Source: Microbacterium sp. Yaish 1 (GTDB lineage Bacteria; Actinomycetota; Actinomycetes; Actinomycetales; Microbacteriaceae). Taken from it: DNA of 64,000 nucleotides. This document shows, in pieces, positions 9,125 through 16,132 of the stretch. The stretch spans positions 372,001 to 436,000 of the forward strand of contig NZ_NPMR01000002.1 in assembly GCF_002245215.1 (NCBI RefSeq), in the 5' to 3' direction. How positions within the stretch are numbered: position 1 is the first letter of the stretch; each line of letters opens with the position of its first letter. The translations under genes were made by a program, and so were the position numbers. Below the pieces are notes generated by a model that was given only the letters and a program-made list of their open reading frames with translations, made no database searches and was not told where the DNA came from.

Positions 9125-10654
9125 TCACTCGGCGGCAGCCTCGTCGGCGGCCTTCTTCTTAGCCGGAGCCTTCTTGGCGGGGGTCTTCTTTGCGGGAGCC
9201 TTCTCCTCGGCGGCGGGAGCCTCGTCTGCCGCGTCCGCCTTCTTCTTGGCCGGAGCCTTCTTGGCGGGGGCCTTCTTCGCCGGCTTCTCCTCCGCCTCGG
9301 CGGCATCGGCGTCGGCAGCCTCGTCGGCGATCTCCTGCGCCTCCTCGACGACCTCGTCAGCGGCGGACTCCTCGCCCTCGACGGTGATGAAGCCGGTCAG
9401 GTCGACCGCCTTGCCGTCGGTGTCGACGACCGTGACCTTGCCCAGGGCGATCGCGAGCGCCTTGTTGCGGGCGACCTCGCCGACCATCACCGGGAGCTGC
9501 CCGTTCTGCTGGAGAGCGTTGACGAAGTCCTGCGGCGCCATGCCGTACTGCGCGGACGCCTGGATCAGGTACTGGGTGAGCTCGTCCTGCGAGACCTGCA
9601 CCTCGTGGGTCTCGGCGATCTTGTCGAGGACCATCTGCGTGCGGAACTGCTTCTCGCTCGCCTCGGTGACCTCGGCGCGGTGCGCGTCATCCTCCAGACG
9701 GCCTTCGCCCTCGAGGTGGGCGTGGACCTCGTCCTCGACGAGTCCGGCCGGGACGGGGATCTCGACCTTCTCGAGGAGCGCGTCGACGAGCTTCTCGCGG
9801 GCGGCGGCACCCTGCGTGAACACGCTCTGCTGCGAGACCCGCTCGGCGAGGCTCTCGCGCAGCTCGGCGATGGTGTCGAACTCGCTGGCCATCTGCGCGA
9901 AGTCGTCGTCGGCCTCGGGAAGCTCGCGCTCCTTGACAGCCTTGACCGTGACGGCCACCTCGGCCTCTTCGCCCGCGTGGTCGCCGCCGACGAGCTTCGA
10001 ACGGAACGTGGTGTCCTCGCCGGCGGTGAGCGAATCGATGGCCTCGTCGATGCCCTCGAGCAGCTCGCCCGAGCCGACCTCGTACGACACGCCTTCGGCG
10101 CGGTCGATCTCGTTGCCGTCGATCGTGGCGACCAGGTCGAGCTCGACGAAGTCGCCCTTCGTGGCGGGGCGGTCGACGGTCACGAGCGTGCCGAAGCGGC
10201 CGCGCAGGCGGTCGAGCTCCTCGTCGATCGCGGCGTCGTCGGTGGCGACCGGCTCGACCTCGATGGTGATGTCCTCGTAGGCGGGCAGCTCGAACTCGGG
10301 CCGAACGTCGACCTCGACCTCGACCTTCAGGTCACCGGAGAAGTCCTTGTCGCTCGGCCAGTCGACGACCTCGGCCGAGGGGCGGCCGAGCACACGCAGC
10401 TCGTTCGCGGTGACGGCTTCGCGGTAGAAGCCGTCGAGGCCCTCGCTGACCGCGTGCTCGATGACCGCACCGCGGCCGACGCGCTGGTCGATGATGGGAG
10501 CGGGCACCTTGCCCTTGCGGAAGCCGGGGATCTGCACGTCCTGAGCGATGTGCTCGTACGCGTGGGTGATGCTCGGCTTCAGCTCGTCCGGGCTGACCGT
10601 GATGTGGAGCTTCACCCGCGTGGGGCTGAGCGTCTCGACGGTGCTGGTGACCAT
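9125..10654 (-). CDS. tig: Trigger factor with Lys/Ala-rich C-terminal tail
   Basis: This 509-residue ribosome-bound chaperone and prolyl isomerase has the N-terminal ribosome-binding domain (signature [12 protein letters not shown] at about residues 44-55), the FKBP-like domain around residues 150-240 and the helical chaperone arms. It is longer than the usual 430-450 residues because of a C-terminal tail of about 75 residues, first acidic ([20 protein letters not shown]) and then built from repeats such as AKKAPAKK and PAKKTPAKK, like histone H1 or HU tails. The ATG at 10654 has a good site (AAAGGAGAA). tRNA-Pro lies just upstream on the same strand with no clear terminator between, so read-through is possible. 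Confidence 0.94.
   Translation of the reverse strand: MVTSTVETLSPTRVKLHITVSPDELKPSITHAYEHIAQDVQIPGFRKGKVPAPIIDQRVGRGAVIEHAVSEGLDGFYREAVTANELRVLGRPSAEVVDWPSDKDFSGDLKVEVEVDVRPEFELPAYEDITIEVEPVATDDAAIDEELDRLRGRFGTLVTVDRPATKGDFVELDLVATIDGNEIDRAEGVSYEVGSGELLEGIDEAIDSLTAGEDTTFRSKLVGGDHAGEEAEVAVTVKAVKERELPEADDDFAQMASEFDTIAELRESLAERVSQQSVFTQGAAAREKLVDALLEKVEIPVPAGLVEDEVHAHLEGEGRLEDDAHRAEVTEASEKQFRTQMVLDKIAETHEVQVSQDELTQYLIQASAQYGMAPQDFVNALQQNGQLPVMVGEVARNKALAIALGKVTVVDTDGKAVDLTGFITVEGEESAADEVVEEAQEIADEAADADAAEAEEKPAKKAPAKKAPAKKKADAADEAPAAEEKAPAKKTPAKKAPAKKKAADEAAAE
9129..9290 (-). repeat. Internal repeats encoding [12 protein letters not shown] tail of tig
   Basis: Two imperfect blocks (about 9150-9200 and 9240-9290) encode near-identical lysine/alanine/proline segments. 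The DNA similarity suggests expansion by duplication or slippage. Because it is coding repeat, its length may vary between strains. Confidence 0.6.
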
Positions 10655-10725
10655 GCCTGTCGTTCTCCTTTATCCGGCCGCGCACATGCGCGTCCGTTCG
10701 GTGGTCTGGGTTCGTGGGGCCGTTG

Positions 10726-10799
10726 TCGGGGCGACAGGATTTGAACCTGCGGCCTCCCGCTCCCAAAGCGGGCGCTCTACCAAGCTGAGCTACGCCCCG
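10726..10799 (-). tRNA. tRNA-Pro (anticodon TGG)
   Basis: On the minus strand the 74-base sequence folds into a full cloverleaf. The 7-bp acceptor stem pairs CGGGGCG with CGCCCCG, the discriminator is A, and the T-arm reads GGTTTGAATCC. The anticodon loop is TTTGGGA, giving TGG. CCA is not encoded. It is divergent from tRNA-Gly and upstream of tig. Confidence 0.95.
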
Positions 10800-10836
10800 G
10801 GCGCGCAGCACACGTGCGTCGGAAAACGGCCGTGGT

Positions 10837-10865
10837 CAGTCTAGCCGACGGAGTCCGCTAGACTG
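10837..10865. promoter_or_regulatory. Symmetric divergent tRNA promoter region
   Basis: Perfect 9-base inverted arms, CAGTCTAGC (10837-10845) and GCTAGACTG (10857-10865), each contain a TAGACT -10 box: the minus copy (10843-10838) faces tRNA-Pro and the plus copy (10859-10864) faces tRNA-Gly. Leaders would be about 32 and 63 bases. Confidence 0.5.
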
Positions 10866-10933
10866 TTCGAGTCGCCGACTGCGGGCCTCGTGCCCGGCAC
10901 GGCGGTGGACCACATTCGATCCCGGTCGAATGC

Positions 10934-11007
10934 GGGGCTGTAGCTTAGTGGTAAAGCCTCTGTCTTCCAAACAGATGATGCGAGTTCGATTCTCGTCAGC
11001 CCCTCCA
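10934..11007 (+). tRNA. tRNA-Gly (anticodon TCC)
   Basis: A complete cloverleaf is visible: acceptor GGGGCTG pairs with CAGCCCC, the discriminator is T, and the T-arm is GAGTTCGATTCTC. The anticodon loop CTTCCAA gives TCC. The terminal CCA is encoded at 11005-11007. Confidence 0.95.
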
Positions 11008-11009
11008 GC

Positions 11010-11043
11010 GCTCCTCCTCGTCTCGAACGAGGAGGAGCTTTCT
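11010..11043. terminator. Terminator after tRNA-Gly and carbonic anhydrase gene
   Basis: A 12-bp perfect stem (11010-11021 with 11027-11038) has a 5-base loop and is followed by TTTCT. It starts three bases after the tRNA CCA. The converging carbonic-anhydrase gene ends at 11043, so it may serve both. Confidence 0.8.
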
Positions 11044-11579
11044 CATTCGATCGCGACGGCCCCGTGTTCGACGGCCAGCTGCAGATAGGTCGCGGCGTTG
11101 CGACGGAGTCGGCCCCGTTCGTCGTCGGTGAGTGCGCGGCGCACCTTCGCGGGCACGCCGGCCACGAGAGACCCGGGCGGGATGACCGTCCCCTCGAGAA
11201 CGACCGCTCCCCCGGCGACGAGGGATCCGGCTCCGATCACGGCCCCGCTCAGCAGGGTGCTGTTCATGCCGATGAGGCAGCCGTCCTCCACCGTGCATCC
11301 GTGGACGACGGCATTGTGCCCGATCGAGACGTCATCACCGATACGGGCGGGCGATCGCGCATCGACGTGGATCACCACGCCGTCCTGAACATTGCTGCGA
11401 TCGCCGATCTCGATGCGCGACCGATCGCCGCGGACGACGGCGTTGTACCAGACGCTCGACAGCTCGCCGATGGTCACATCGCCCACCAGCCGCGCTCCGT
11501 CCGCGACGAAAACCGTCGGATGCAGCCGGGGCCGGGACTCGCCCAGCGGCAGGATCGTTGCGCTCGATGAGACGACCAT
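11043..11579 (-). CDS. Gamma-class carbonic anhydrase family protein
   Basis: This 178-residue protein is a left-handed parallel beta-helix made of hexapeptide repeats (for example VGDVTIGELSSVWYNAVVRGD, IGDRSNVQDGVVIHVD, IGDDVSIGHNAVVHGC). The histidines in VIHVD, SIGHN and VVHGC are the three zinc ligands expected for gamma-carbonic anhydrase/YrdA proteins; the third is followed by cysteine as in many relatives. It would hydrate CO2 or act as a trimeric scaffold; activity is not proven for many members. The ATG at 11579 lies six bases after a TAACGT box, consistent with a leaderless mRNA. It is divergent from dps. Confidence 0.88.
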   Translation of the reverse strand: MVVSSSATILPLGESRPRLHPTVFVADGARLVGDVTIGELSSVWYNAVVRGDRSRIEIGDRSNVQDGVVIHVDARSPARIGDDVSIGHNAVVHGCTVEDGCLIGMNSTLLSGAVIGAGSLVAGGAVVLEGTVIPPGSLVAGVPAKVRRALTDDERGRLRRNAATYLQLAVEHGAVAIE

Positions 11580-11585
11580 GGCCTC

Positions 11586-11591
11586 ACGTTA
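11586..11591 (-). promoter_or_regulatory. -10 box of carbonic anhydrase gene
   Basis: TAACGT on the minus strand is followed by six bases and the ATG at 11579. Confidence 0.4.
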
Positions 11592-11614
11592 CCCCTGGTG
11601 AGCCCAGCCTTCTC

Positions 11615-11646
11615 TTGCTTGCGGAATGTTCCGGCGTGAGTAGCGT
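11615..11646 (+). promoter_or_regulatory. Candidate dps promoter with small palindrome
   Basis: TAGCGT (11641-11646) is a plausible -10 for dps. TTGCTT (11615-11620) is the best -35-like word but its spacing of 20 is long. The palindrome CGGAA-TG-TTCCG (11622-11633) sits between them and could be a regulator site. Confidence 0.35.
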
Positions 11647-11688
11647 TTGGACAGATGCAGGCCACGACCTGCCAGAAGGAGCGCAGAC

Positions 11689-12174
11689 ATGACCGACACC
11701 AACATCACCACCCCCGCCCTCACCGCCGACCCCGAGGTCGCCGCCGCTGCCGCGCAGTTCCTCACTCCGGTCGTGCACAAGATGCAGGCGCTCGTCGTCA
11801 ACGGCAAGCAGGCGCACTGGAACGTCCGCGGCTCGAACTTCATCGCGATCCACGAGCTGCTCGACTCGGTCGTCGCTCACGCTCAGGACTACGCCGACAC
11901 CGCCGCGGAGCGCATCGTCGCCCTGGGCCTGCCGATCGACTCCCGCGTCTCGACCATGGCCGAGAAGACCAGCACCGCCGTCCCCGCCGGCTTCGCGCAG
12001 TGGCAGGACGAGATCAAGGCCATCGTCTCCGACATCGACGCAGCTCTCGTCGACCTGCAGGCCGCGATCGACGGTCTCGACGAGGTCGACCTGACGAGCC
12101 AGGATGTCGCCATCGAGATCAAGCGCGGCGTCGACAAGGACCGCTGGTTCCTTCTCGCGCACCTCGCCGAGTAA
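11689..12174 (+). CDS. dps: Dps-family ferritin-like DNA protection protein
   Basis: This 161-residue protein forms dodecamers that oxidise and store iron and protect DNA in stress. All inter-subunit ferroxidase ligands are present with the expected spacing: H43, H55, D59, D70 and E74, in QAHWNVRG and HELLDSVVAHAQDYADTAAERI. The N-terminal tail lacks the lysine cluster of DNA-binding Dps, so DNA binding is uncertain. I start at ATG 11689, preceded by GAAGGAG; the in-frame upstream codon would add unrelated residues. A hairpin follows the gene. Confidence 0.93.
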   Translation: MTDTNITTPALTADPEVAAAAAQFLTPVVHKMQALVVNGKQAHWNVRGSNFIAIHELLDSVVAHAQDYADTAAERIVALGLPIDSRVSTMAEKTSTAVPAGFAQWQDEIKAIVSDIDAALVDLQAAIDGLDEVDLTSQDVAIEIKRGVDKDRWFLLAHLAE

Positions 12175-12192
12175 TACCCGGCGCCGACGGAG

Positions 12193-12246
12193 CGGCGCGG
12201 CGATCGAGTCCGGGCGGCAGAGCGCGCCCCACCGATCGCCGCGCCG
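12193..12246. terminator. Terminator hairpin between dps and amidohydrolase
   Basis: A 14-bp stem (12193-12206 with 12233-12246) carries a 26-base loop in the gap between two converging genes. The long loop makes it less certain than other hairpins in this window. Confidence 0.5.
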
Positions 12247-12283
12247 TTCCGCCGTTGCGGGGCAAGACCCGCTCGAGCCGGCG

Positions 12284-13786
12284 TCAGCGGATGTGCGTCA
12301 CGCGGCCGGCGAGCAGGGTCGCTGTCACGGCGGTCGCCCGCAGGGCCGACGGAGTCGCGGCCACGAGGGGGTCCCGGTCGACGATGACGAGATCGGCGAC
12401 GGCGCCCGGCTCGATCGCGGAGCCGGCGTGGGAGCCGCCCGCGGTGGAGGCCGCGAGTGCCACCGCCGCGGGGATCCGCTGGTGCGGCCGCCACGGCTCG
12501 CGCTCGTCGCGGGTGCGGAACACCGCGTCGGACATCGTGGTCCAGGGGTCGAGGTGAGCGACCGGGGCGTCCGAGCCCAGCAGGAGGTTCGCCCCCGCGT
12601 CGACGAGCTCCCGCATCGGATAGCCGACCGCGGTCTGCCCGGCCCAGAATTCCTCGGCCATGTCGCGGTCGTCGACAGCATGCGAGGGCTGGATGCTGGC
12701 TCCGATGCCGAGACGCGCGAAGCGCGGCATGTCGGCATGCGCGACGAGCTGAGCGTGCTCGATCGTGCCGGTGGCTCCCGTCGCGGCGAAGGCGTCGAGG
12801 GCGTGGGAGTTCGCGACGTCGCCGATCGCGTGCACTGCGCAGGCGATCCCGGCGCCAGTCGCCCGGCGCATCAGCTCGACGAGCTCGTCCGGAGGAACGG
12901 TCATGACCCCGAAGTCTGTCTCGGCTCCCGGGTAGTGATGCGAGCACGCCGCGGTCCGCGTGCCCAGCGAGCCGTCGGTGATGACCTTGAACGGTCCCAT
13001 CCGCGCGAGCCCGGCGGGGTCGATCGCGTCGCCGGTCTCCAGCCCGGCGGAGATCGCCCTCTCGAGCATGCTGGCGTAGACGCCGAAGGACACGCGCACC
13101 GCATCGAACCCGCGAGCGAGGCGGCGGTCCCAGGCCTCGGCGTTCCACGCCATGTCGAGGTCGACGATGCCGACCACACCGCGGGCGGCCGCGGCGGACA
13201 TCGCTTCCATCACCGCCGCATCCGCGAGAGAGGGGTCGAGCGCGTTCAGCCGGCGGGAGATCTCGAACGCCGGTTCCTCGCGCAGCACGCCGTCGGGTGC
13301 CGCCATCCCCTCGCGTCGGAGCGCCGCACTGTTGAGCCACACGCTGTGCACATCGGAGTTGATCAGATACGTCGGCACGTCGCCCGTCAGGGCGTCGAGC
13401 AGCTCGAGGGAGGGCCGATCCGGCCACAGGGCGTCGCGGAAGCCGGAGCCGATGCGGCGACCATCGTGGTCGGGACGTGTACGAGCCATCGCGGTCGCCG
13501 CCTCTGCCGCGCTCGAGATGCCCTCGAGATCGACCCGCCGCGCGGCCAGGGCCCACTGCACGGTGTGGACATGGTGGTCCCAGAGCCCGGGGAGCAGCCA
13601 GCCGCCGGCCGCGTCGAGGACGACACCGCGTCTCGGCAGCGCGCCGACCGGCGCGATGTCGATCACTCTCCCCCGGGAGAGGTGCACGTCGACCGCCTCC
13701 GAGCCGAAGGGGTCTGTCCGGCCGGCGCCGGTCAGCCGGACATCGGCGATGACGTCGACATCGTCACCGCGAGCGGGGCCGCTCAC
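12284..13786 (-). CDS. YtcJ-like metal-dependent amidohydrolase
   Basis: This 500-residue protein belongs to the amidohydrolase_3 group. The metal-binding HxH appears in LPGLWDHHVHTVQW near residue 60, followed by later conserved histidines (CAVHAIGDVANSHALD; TIEHAQLV) and the aspartate in LLLGSDAPVAHLDPW near the C-terminus. The small beta-domain flanks both ends (IADVRLTGAG at the start). It hydrolyses an unknown C-N bond. I chose GTG 13786, whose GTGA overlaps the stop of the PaiB-like gene; the longer open frame upstream is antisense-like filler. It is the last gene of the rpiB operon. Confidence 0.85.
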   Translation of the reverse strand: MSGPARGDDVDVIADVRLTGAGRTDPFGSEAVDVHLSRGRVIDIAPVGALPRRGVVLDAAGGWLLPGLWDHHVHTVQWALAARRVDLEGISSAAEAATAMARTRPDHDGRRIGSGFRDALWPDRPSLELLDALTGDVPTYLINSDVHSVWLNSAALRREGMAAPDGVLREEPAFEISRRLNALDPSLADAAVMEAMSAAAARGVVGIVDLDMAWNAEAWDRRLARGFDAVRVSFGVYASMLERAISAGLETGDAIDPAGLARMGPFKVITDGSLGTRTAACSHHYPGAETDFGVMTVPPDELVELMRRATGAGIACAVHAIGDVANSHALDAFAATGATGTIEHAQLVAHADMPRFARLGIGASIQPSHAVDDRDMAEEFWAGQTAVGYPMRELVDAGANLLLGSDAPVAHLDPWTTMSDAVFRTRDEREPWRPHQRIPAAVALAASTAGGSHAGSAIEPGAVADLVIVDRDPLVAATPSALRATAVTATLLAGRVTHIR

Positions 13787-14460
13787 GACGAGATCCCCCG
13801 GCCCGCCCTCATCGCATCGTGTGCGCGGCGCATCTCGCCGGCCAGCCGCGGGTCCGCGTATGGCGTCGCGCCCTCCTCCAGCTGCGCGATGATGTCGTCG
13901 ACCACGGCATCCGGCCGGTTCTGGCTCAGCTTGCGCTTGGCTTCGACGCGCGATGGCGAGAGGCGGAACCCGACCGTGCCACGCTCGAGCCGCCGGACGA
14001 ATTCGTCGTCGTTCGGTGCCGACCACATGCCGCGGGGCGTGCCGACGCCCGTCTCGAATCGGTCGACGAGGCGCTCGAGCACGCGCAGGTTCTGTTCCGG
14101 CGTCAGGATCTCGGGCACGCCCGAGAGGTGAACCGACACGAAGTTCCAGGTCGGGACCGCCGGCACGTCGCCGTACCACTGCGGCGACACGTATCCGTGC
14201 GGTCCCTGGACCACGACGAGCATCTCGGTCTCACCGAGCCCGAGCAGCGCGGTCTCACCGAGCCCGAGCAGCGCGTCGTCCGGGCGTCCGACGTGCCCCA
14301 CGATCGTGAGATCGTCGCGTTCGTCGTCCAGGAGAACGGCGTAGTGCGAGGCGACGAGCCCGCCGCCTGCCGCGCTGACGATCGTGACCCAGGGATTCTC
14401 ATCGATCACACGGCGCAGTTCGGCGACATCCGTCATCGCGAAGCTCGGGTTCTGTCTCAT
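13783..14460 (-). CDS. PaiB-like FMN-binding protein
   Basis: This 225-residue protein has the PaiB/FMN-binding split-barrel features: RQNPSFAMTDVAELRRVI at the N-terminus, HYAVLLDDE, IVGHVGRPDD, the hallmark GPHGYVSPQWYGD, WNFVSVHLSG and later GTVGFRLSPSRVEAKRKLSQNRPDAVVDDII. Relatives bind FMN and, in Bacillus, were described as negative regulators. I start at ATG 14460, five bases after the glycosylase stop. An exact 24-bp tandem duplication (14227-14274) adds eight residues just before the GPHGYVSP strand, giving LLGLGETA-LLGLGETE. Whether the insert disturbs the fold is unknown. Confidence 0.85.
   Translation of the reverse strand: MRQNPSFAMTDVAELRRVIDENPWVTIVSAAGGGLVASHYAVLLDDERDDLTIVGHVGRPDDALLGLGETALLGLGETEMLVVVQGPHGYVSPQWYGDVPAVPTWNFVSVHLSGVPEILTPEQNLRVLERLVDRFETGVGTPRGMWSAPNDDEFVRRLERGTVGFRLSPSRVEAKRKLSQNRPDAVVDDIIAQLEEGATPYADPRLAGEMRRAHDAMRAGRGISS
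14227..14274 (-). repeat. Exact 24-bp tandem duplication, in frame
   Basis: Bases 14227-14250 are repeated exactly at 14251-14274. The unit is a multiple of three, so the PaiB-like frame stays open with eight extra residues. Perfect identity suggests a recent slippage event, or an assembly artefact. Confidence 0.9.
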
Positions 14461-14464
14461 GCGC

Positions 14465-15475
14465 TCATCTCTGACAGTTGGGGCACCAGTACAGCTTCCG
14501 CGATGCCATCTCCTCGAGGACGATCGCGGTGCCGCAGACACGGCAGGGCAAGCCCGCACGGTGATAGACCCAATGCCGATCATCACGGTGCGCCATGGCG
14601 CGTCGCCACGCCTCGGGGTCGAGGTCGTCCATCGTCATCATCTGGCCCGTCTCGACGCCGATCGCCAGCAGCCGGACCCAGTCGCGCCACAGCTCCCGAA
14701 CGGTCTCCTCGGGGACGTCGCGACCCGGCGTATGCGGGTTCACGCGAGCTCGGAAGAGCATCTCGGCGCGATAGACGTTCCCGATTCCGCTGACCACGCT
14801 CTGGTCCATGAGAAGCAGGCCGATCGGCGTCGGCTTGCGGCGGACCGTCGCGGTGAACCGCTCCTCGCCCTCGGCGAGGTCGTCGACCAAGGGATCGGGC
14901 CCGAGCTTCGCGATCGTCGCCTGCACTTCCTCGGGCGTCTGCAGCTGGCACGCCGTGGGTCCCCGGAGGTCGGCGCAGGTCACGTCGGTGAGCAGGCGCA
15001 GGCGCACCTGGCCGACGACGGGCGGAGGCCACTCCTCGTCGCCCACTGCTGCGCCATCGTCACCGAGTCCCGTGGTCTGCTCGCTCATGCGGACCCGCCC
15101 GCGCGCTCGTCTCGGCGCTCCGATCGAGCTGAGGGAGTTCTCCCCCGCGCTGTCGAAGATCGGCGCGACCTCGGTCCCGCGCTGGTTCGTGTGCCCCATG
15201 CGTCCGTTCGCGGAGGCGATCGTCGGGTCGACGACGATCTCTCCCGCGAAGTCCCACGCGCCGTACATGCCGAGGTGGACGCGCAACCAGACGTCGCCCT
15301 CGAAGGCGAGGAACATCTGCTTGCCGACCGCCCGCGCCTCGATCGCCTCACGACCGTCCAGGACCGCTGCGCCCTCCGCGAATCGGCCCTGCGGGCTCGA
15401 CGCGGCGACGACGCGGCCCACGACGTTGCGCTCGAACTGCCGGGCGATCCGGTGGACGGAGTGGCCCTCGGGCAT
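14465..15475 (-). CDS. Fpg/Nei-family DNA glycosylase
   Basis: This 336-residue DNA repair enzyme excises oxidised bases. It begins MPEGHSVHR, where Pro2 and Glu3 form the catalytic N-terminus after Met removal; the GHS form is typical of Nei-like members. The helix-two-turn-helix region reads LLMDQSVVSGIGNVYRAEMLF, and the C-terminal zinc finger has four cysteines (CRVCG and CPNCQR). A variable stretch (about residues 85-150) is longer than in E. coli enzymes. Its ATG overlaps the rpiB stop by one base (TGATG), fixing the start and the operon. Confidence 0.92.
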   Translation of the reverse strand: MPEGHSVHRIARQFERNVVGRVVAASSPQGRFAEGAAVLDGREAIEARAVGKQMFLAFEGDVWLRVHLGMYGAWDFAGEIVVDPTIASANGRMGHTNQRGTEVAPIFDSAGENSLSSIGAPRRARGRVRMSEQTTGLGDDGAAVGDEEWPPPVVGQVRLRLLTDVTCADLRGPTACQLQTPEEVQATIAKLGPDPLVDDLAEGEERFTATVRRKPTPIGLLLMDQSVVSGIGNVYRAEMLFRARVNPHTPGRDVPEETVRELWRDWVRLLAIGVETGQMMTMDDLDPEAWRRAMAHRDDRHWVYHRAGLPCRVCGTAIVLEEMASRKLYWCPNCQR

Positions 15476-16020
15476 CAGCCCGCTTCCGGATCGAACGAGT
15501 CCGTGGCGGGGAGCGGCGACGCGATGCCCTCCGCACCTGCTCGAGGGTCGGGCAGCAGGCTGCCGTCGGCCTCGTACGCCGCGAGCTGACCGATACGGCG
15601 CGCGTGACGCTCCTCGCCGCTGAACGGAGTCGCGATGAAGCGGTCGATGAAGGTCACCGCCTCGTCGAACGTGTGCTGCCGGGCGCCGATCGCGATCACG
15701 TTCGCGTCGTTGTGCTCCCGTGCGAGCTCGGCGGTCGGGATGTTCCACACGAGTGCGGCTCGGACCCCGTGGACCTTGTTCGCCGCGATCTGCTCGCCGT
15801 TGCCCGAGCCGCCGAAGACGACGCCGAGGGCCTCGACGCCGGCCTGCTGGTCCCGCACCACGGCCTGCGCCGCGCGGATGCAGAACGCGGGGTAGTCATC
15901 GAGCGGGTCGTACTCGATCGGGCCATGGTCGACGACATCGTGACCCGCCTCGGCGAGATGGTGCTGGAGCTGAGTGGAGAACTCGAGACCGGCGTGGTCG
16001 GTCGCGATATGGATGCGCAT
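15475..16020 (-). CDS. rpiB: Ribose-5-phosphate isomerase B (RpiB/LacAB family)
   Basis: This 181-residue protein interconverts ribose 5-phosphate and ribulose 5-phosphate in the pentose phosphate pathway. It opens with RIHIATDHAGLEF and contains the family signature VVFGGSGNGEQIAANKVHGVRAALVW and the ELAREHNDANVIAIGAR stretch. In the FGGSGNGEQ loop serine replaces the cysteine base of many RpiB, as in mycobacterial RpiB, where a glutamate (here in GNGEQ) acts as base. The C-terminal 25 residues are a tail beyond the core. A TAGGAT -10 six bases before the ATG implies a leaderless mRNA. It heads a four-gene operon. Confidence 0.92.
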   Translation of the reverse strand: MRIHIATDHAGLEFSTQLQHHLAEAGHDVVDHGPIEYDPLDDYPAFCIRAAQAVVRDQQAGVEALGVVFGGSGNGEQIAANKVHGVRAALVWNIPTAELAREHNDANVIAIGARQHTFDEAVTFIDRFIATPFSGEERHARRIGQLAAYEADGSLLPDPRAGAEGIASPLPATDSFDPEAG

Positions 16021-16026
16021 GGCACC

Positions 16027-16032
16027 ATCCTA
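16027..16032 (-). promoter_or_regulatory. -10 box of rpiB operon (leaderless)
   Basis: TAGGAT on the minus strand is followed by six bases and the ATG at 16020. The pepN -10 candidate TAGGCT (16056-16061) lies back to back on the plus strand. Confidence 0.5.
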
Positions 16033-16132
16033 TGAATGTGCGAGCCCCGAAAGCGTAGGCTGGCACGGTTGCCGTCGGCGCCAGCAGCGCGCGGCCCCGA
16101 ATCCTCACCCCGACCCTGGGAGCAGAACGCAC

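Noticed and set aside
10548..10844. Plus-strand frame across tRNA-Pro and the start of tig (GATGFEPAASRSQ-like peptide)
   Set aside because: It translates the antisense strand of tRNA-Pro and overlaps the tig promoter; it is not a gene.
12284..14179. 631-residue version of the amidohydrolase
   Set aside because: The first 131 residues read the PaiB-like gene in another frame; the GTGA overlap at 13786 gives a normal family length.
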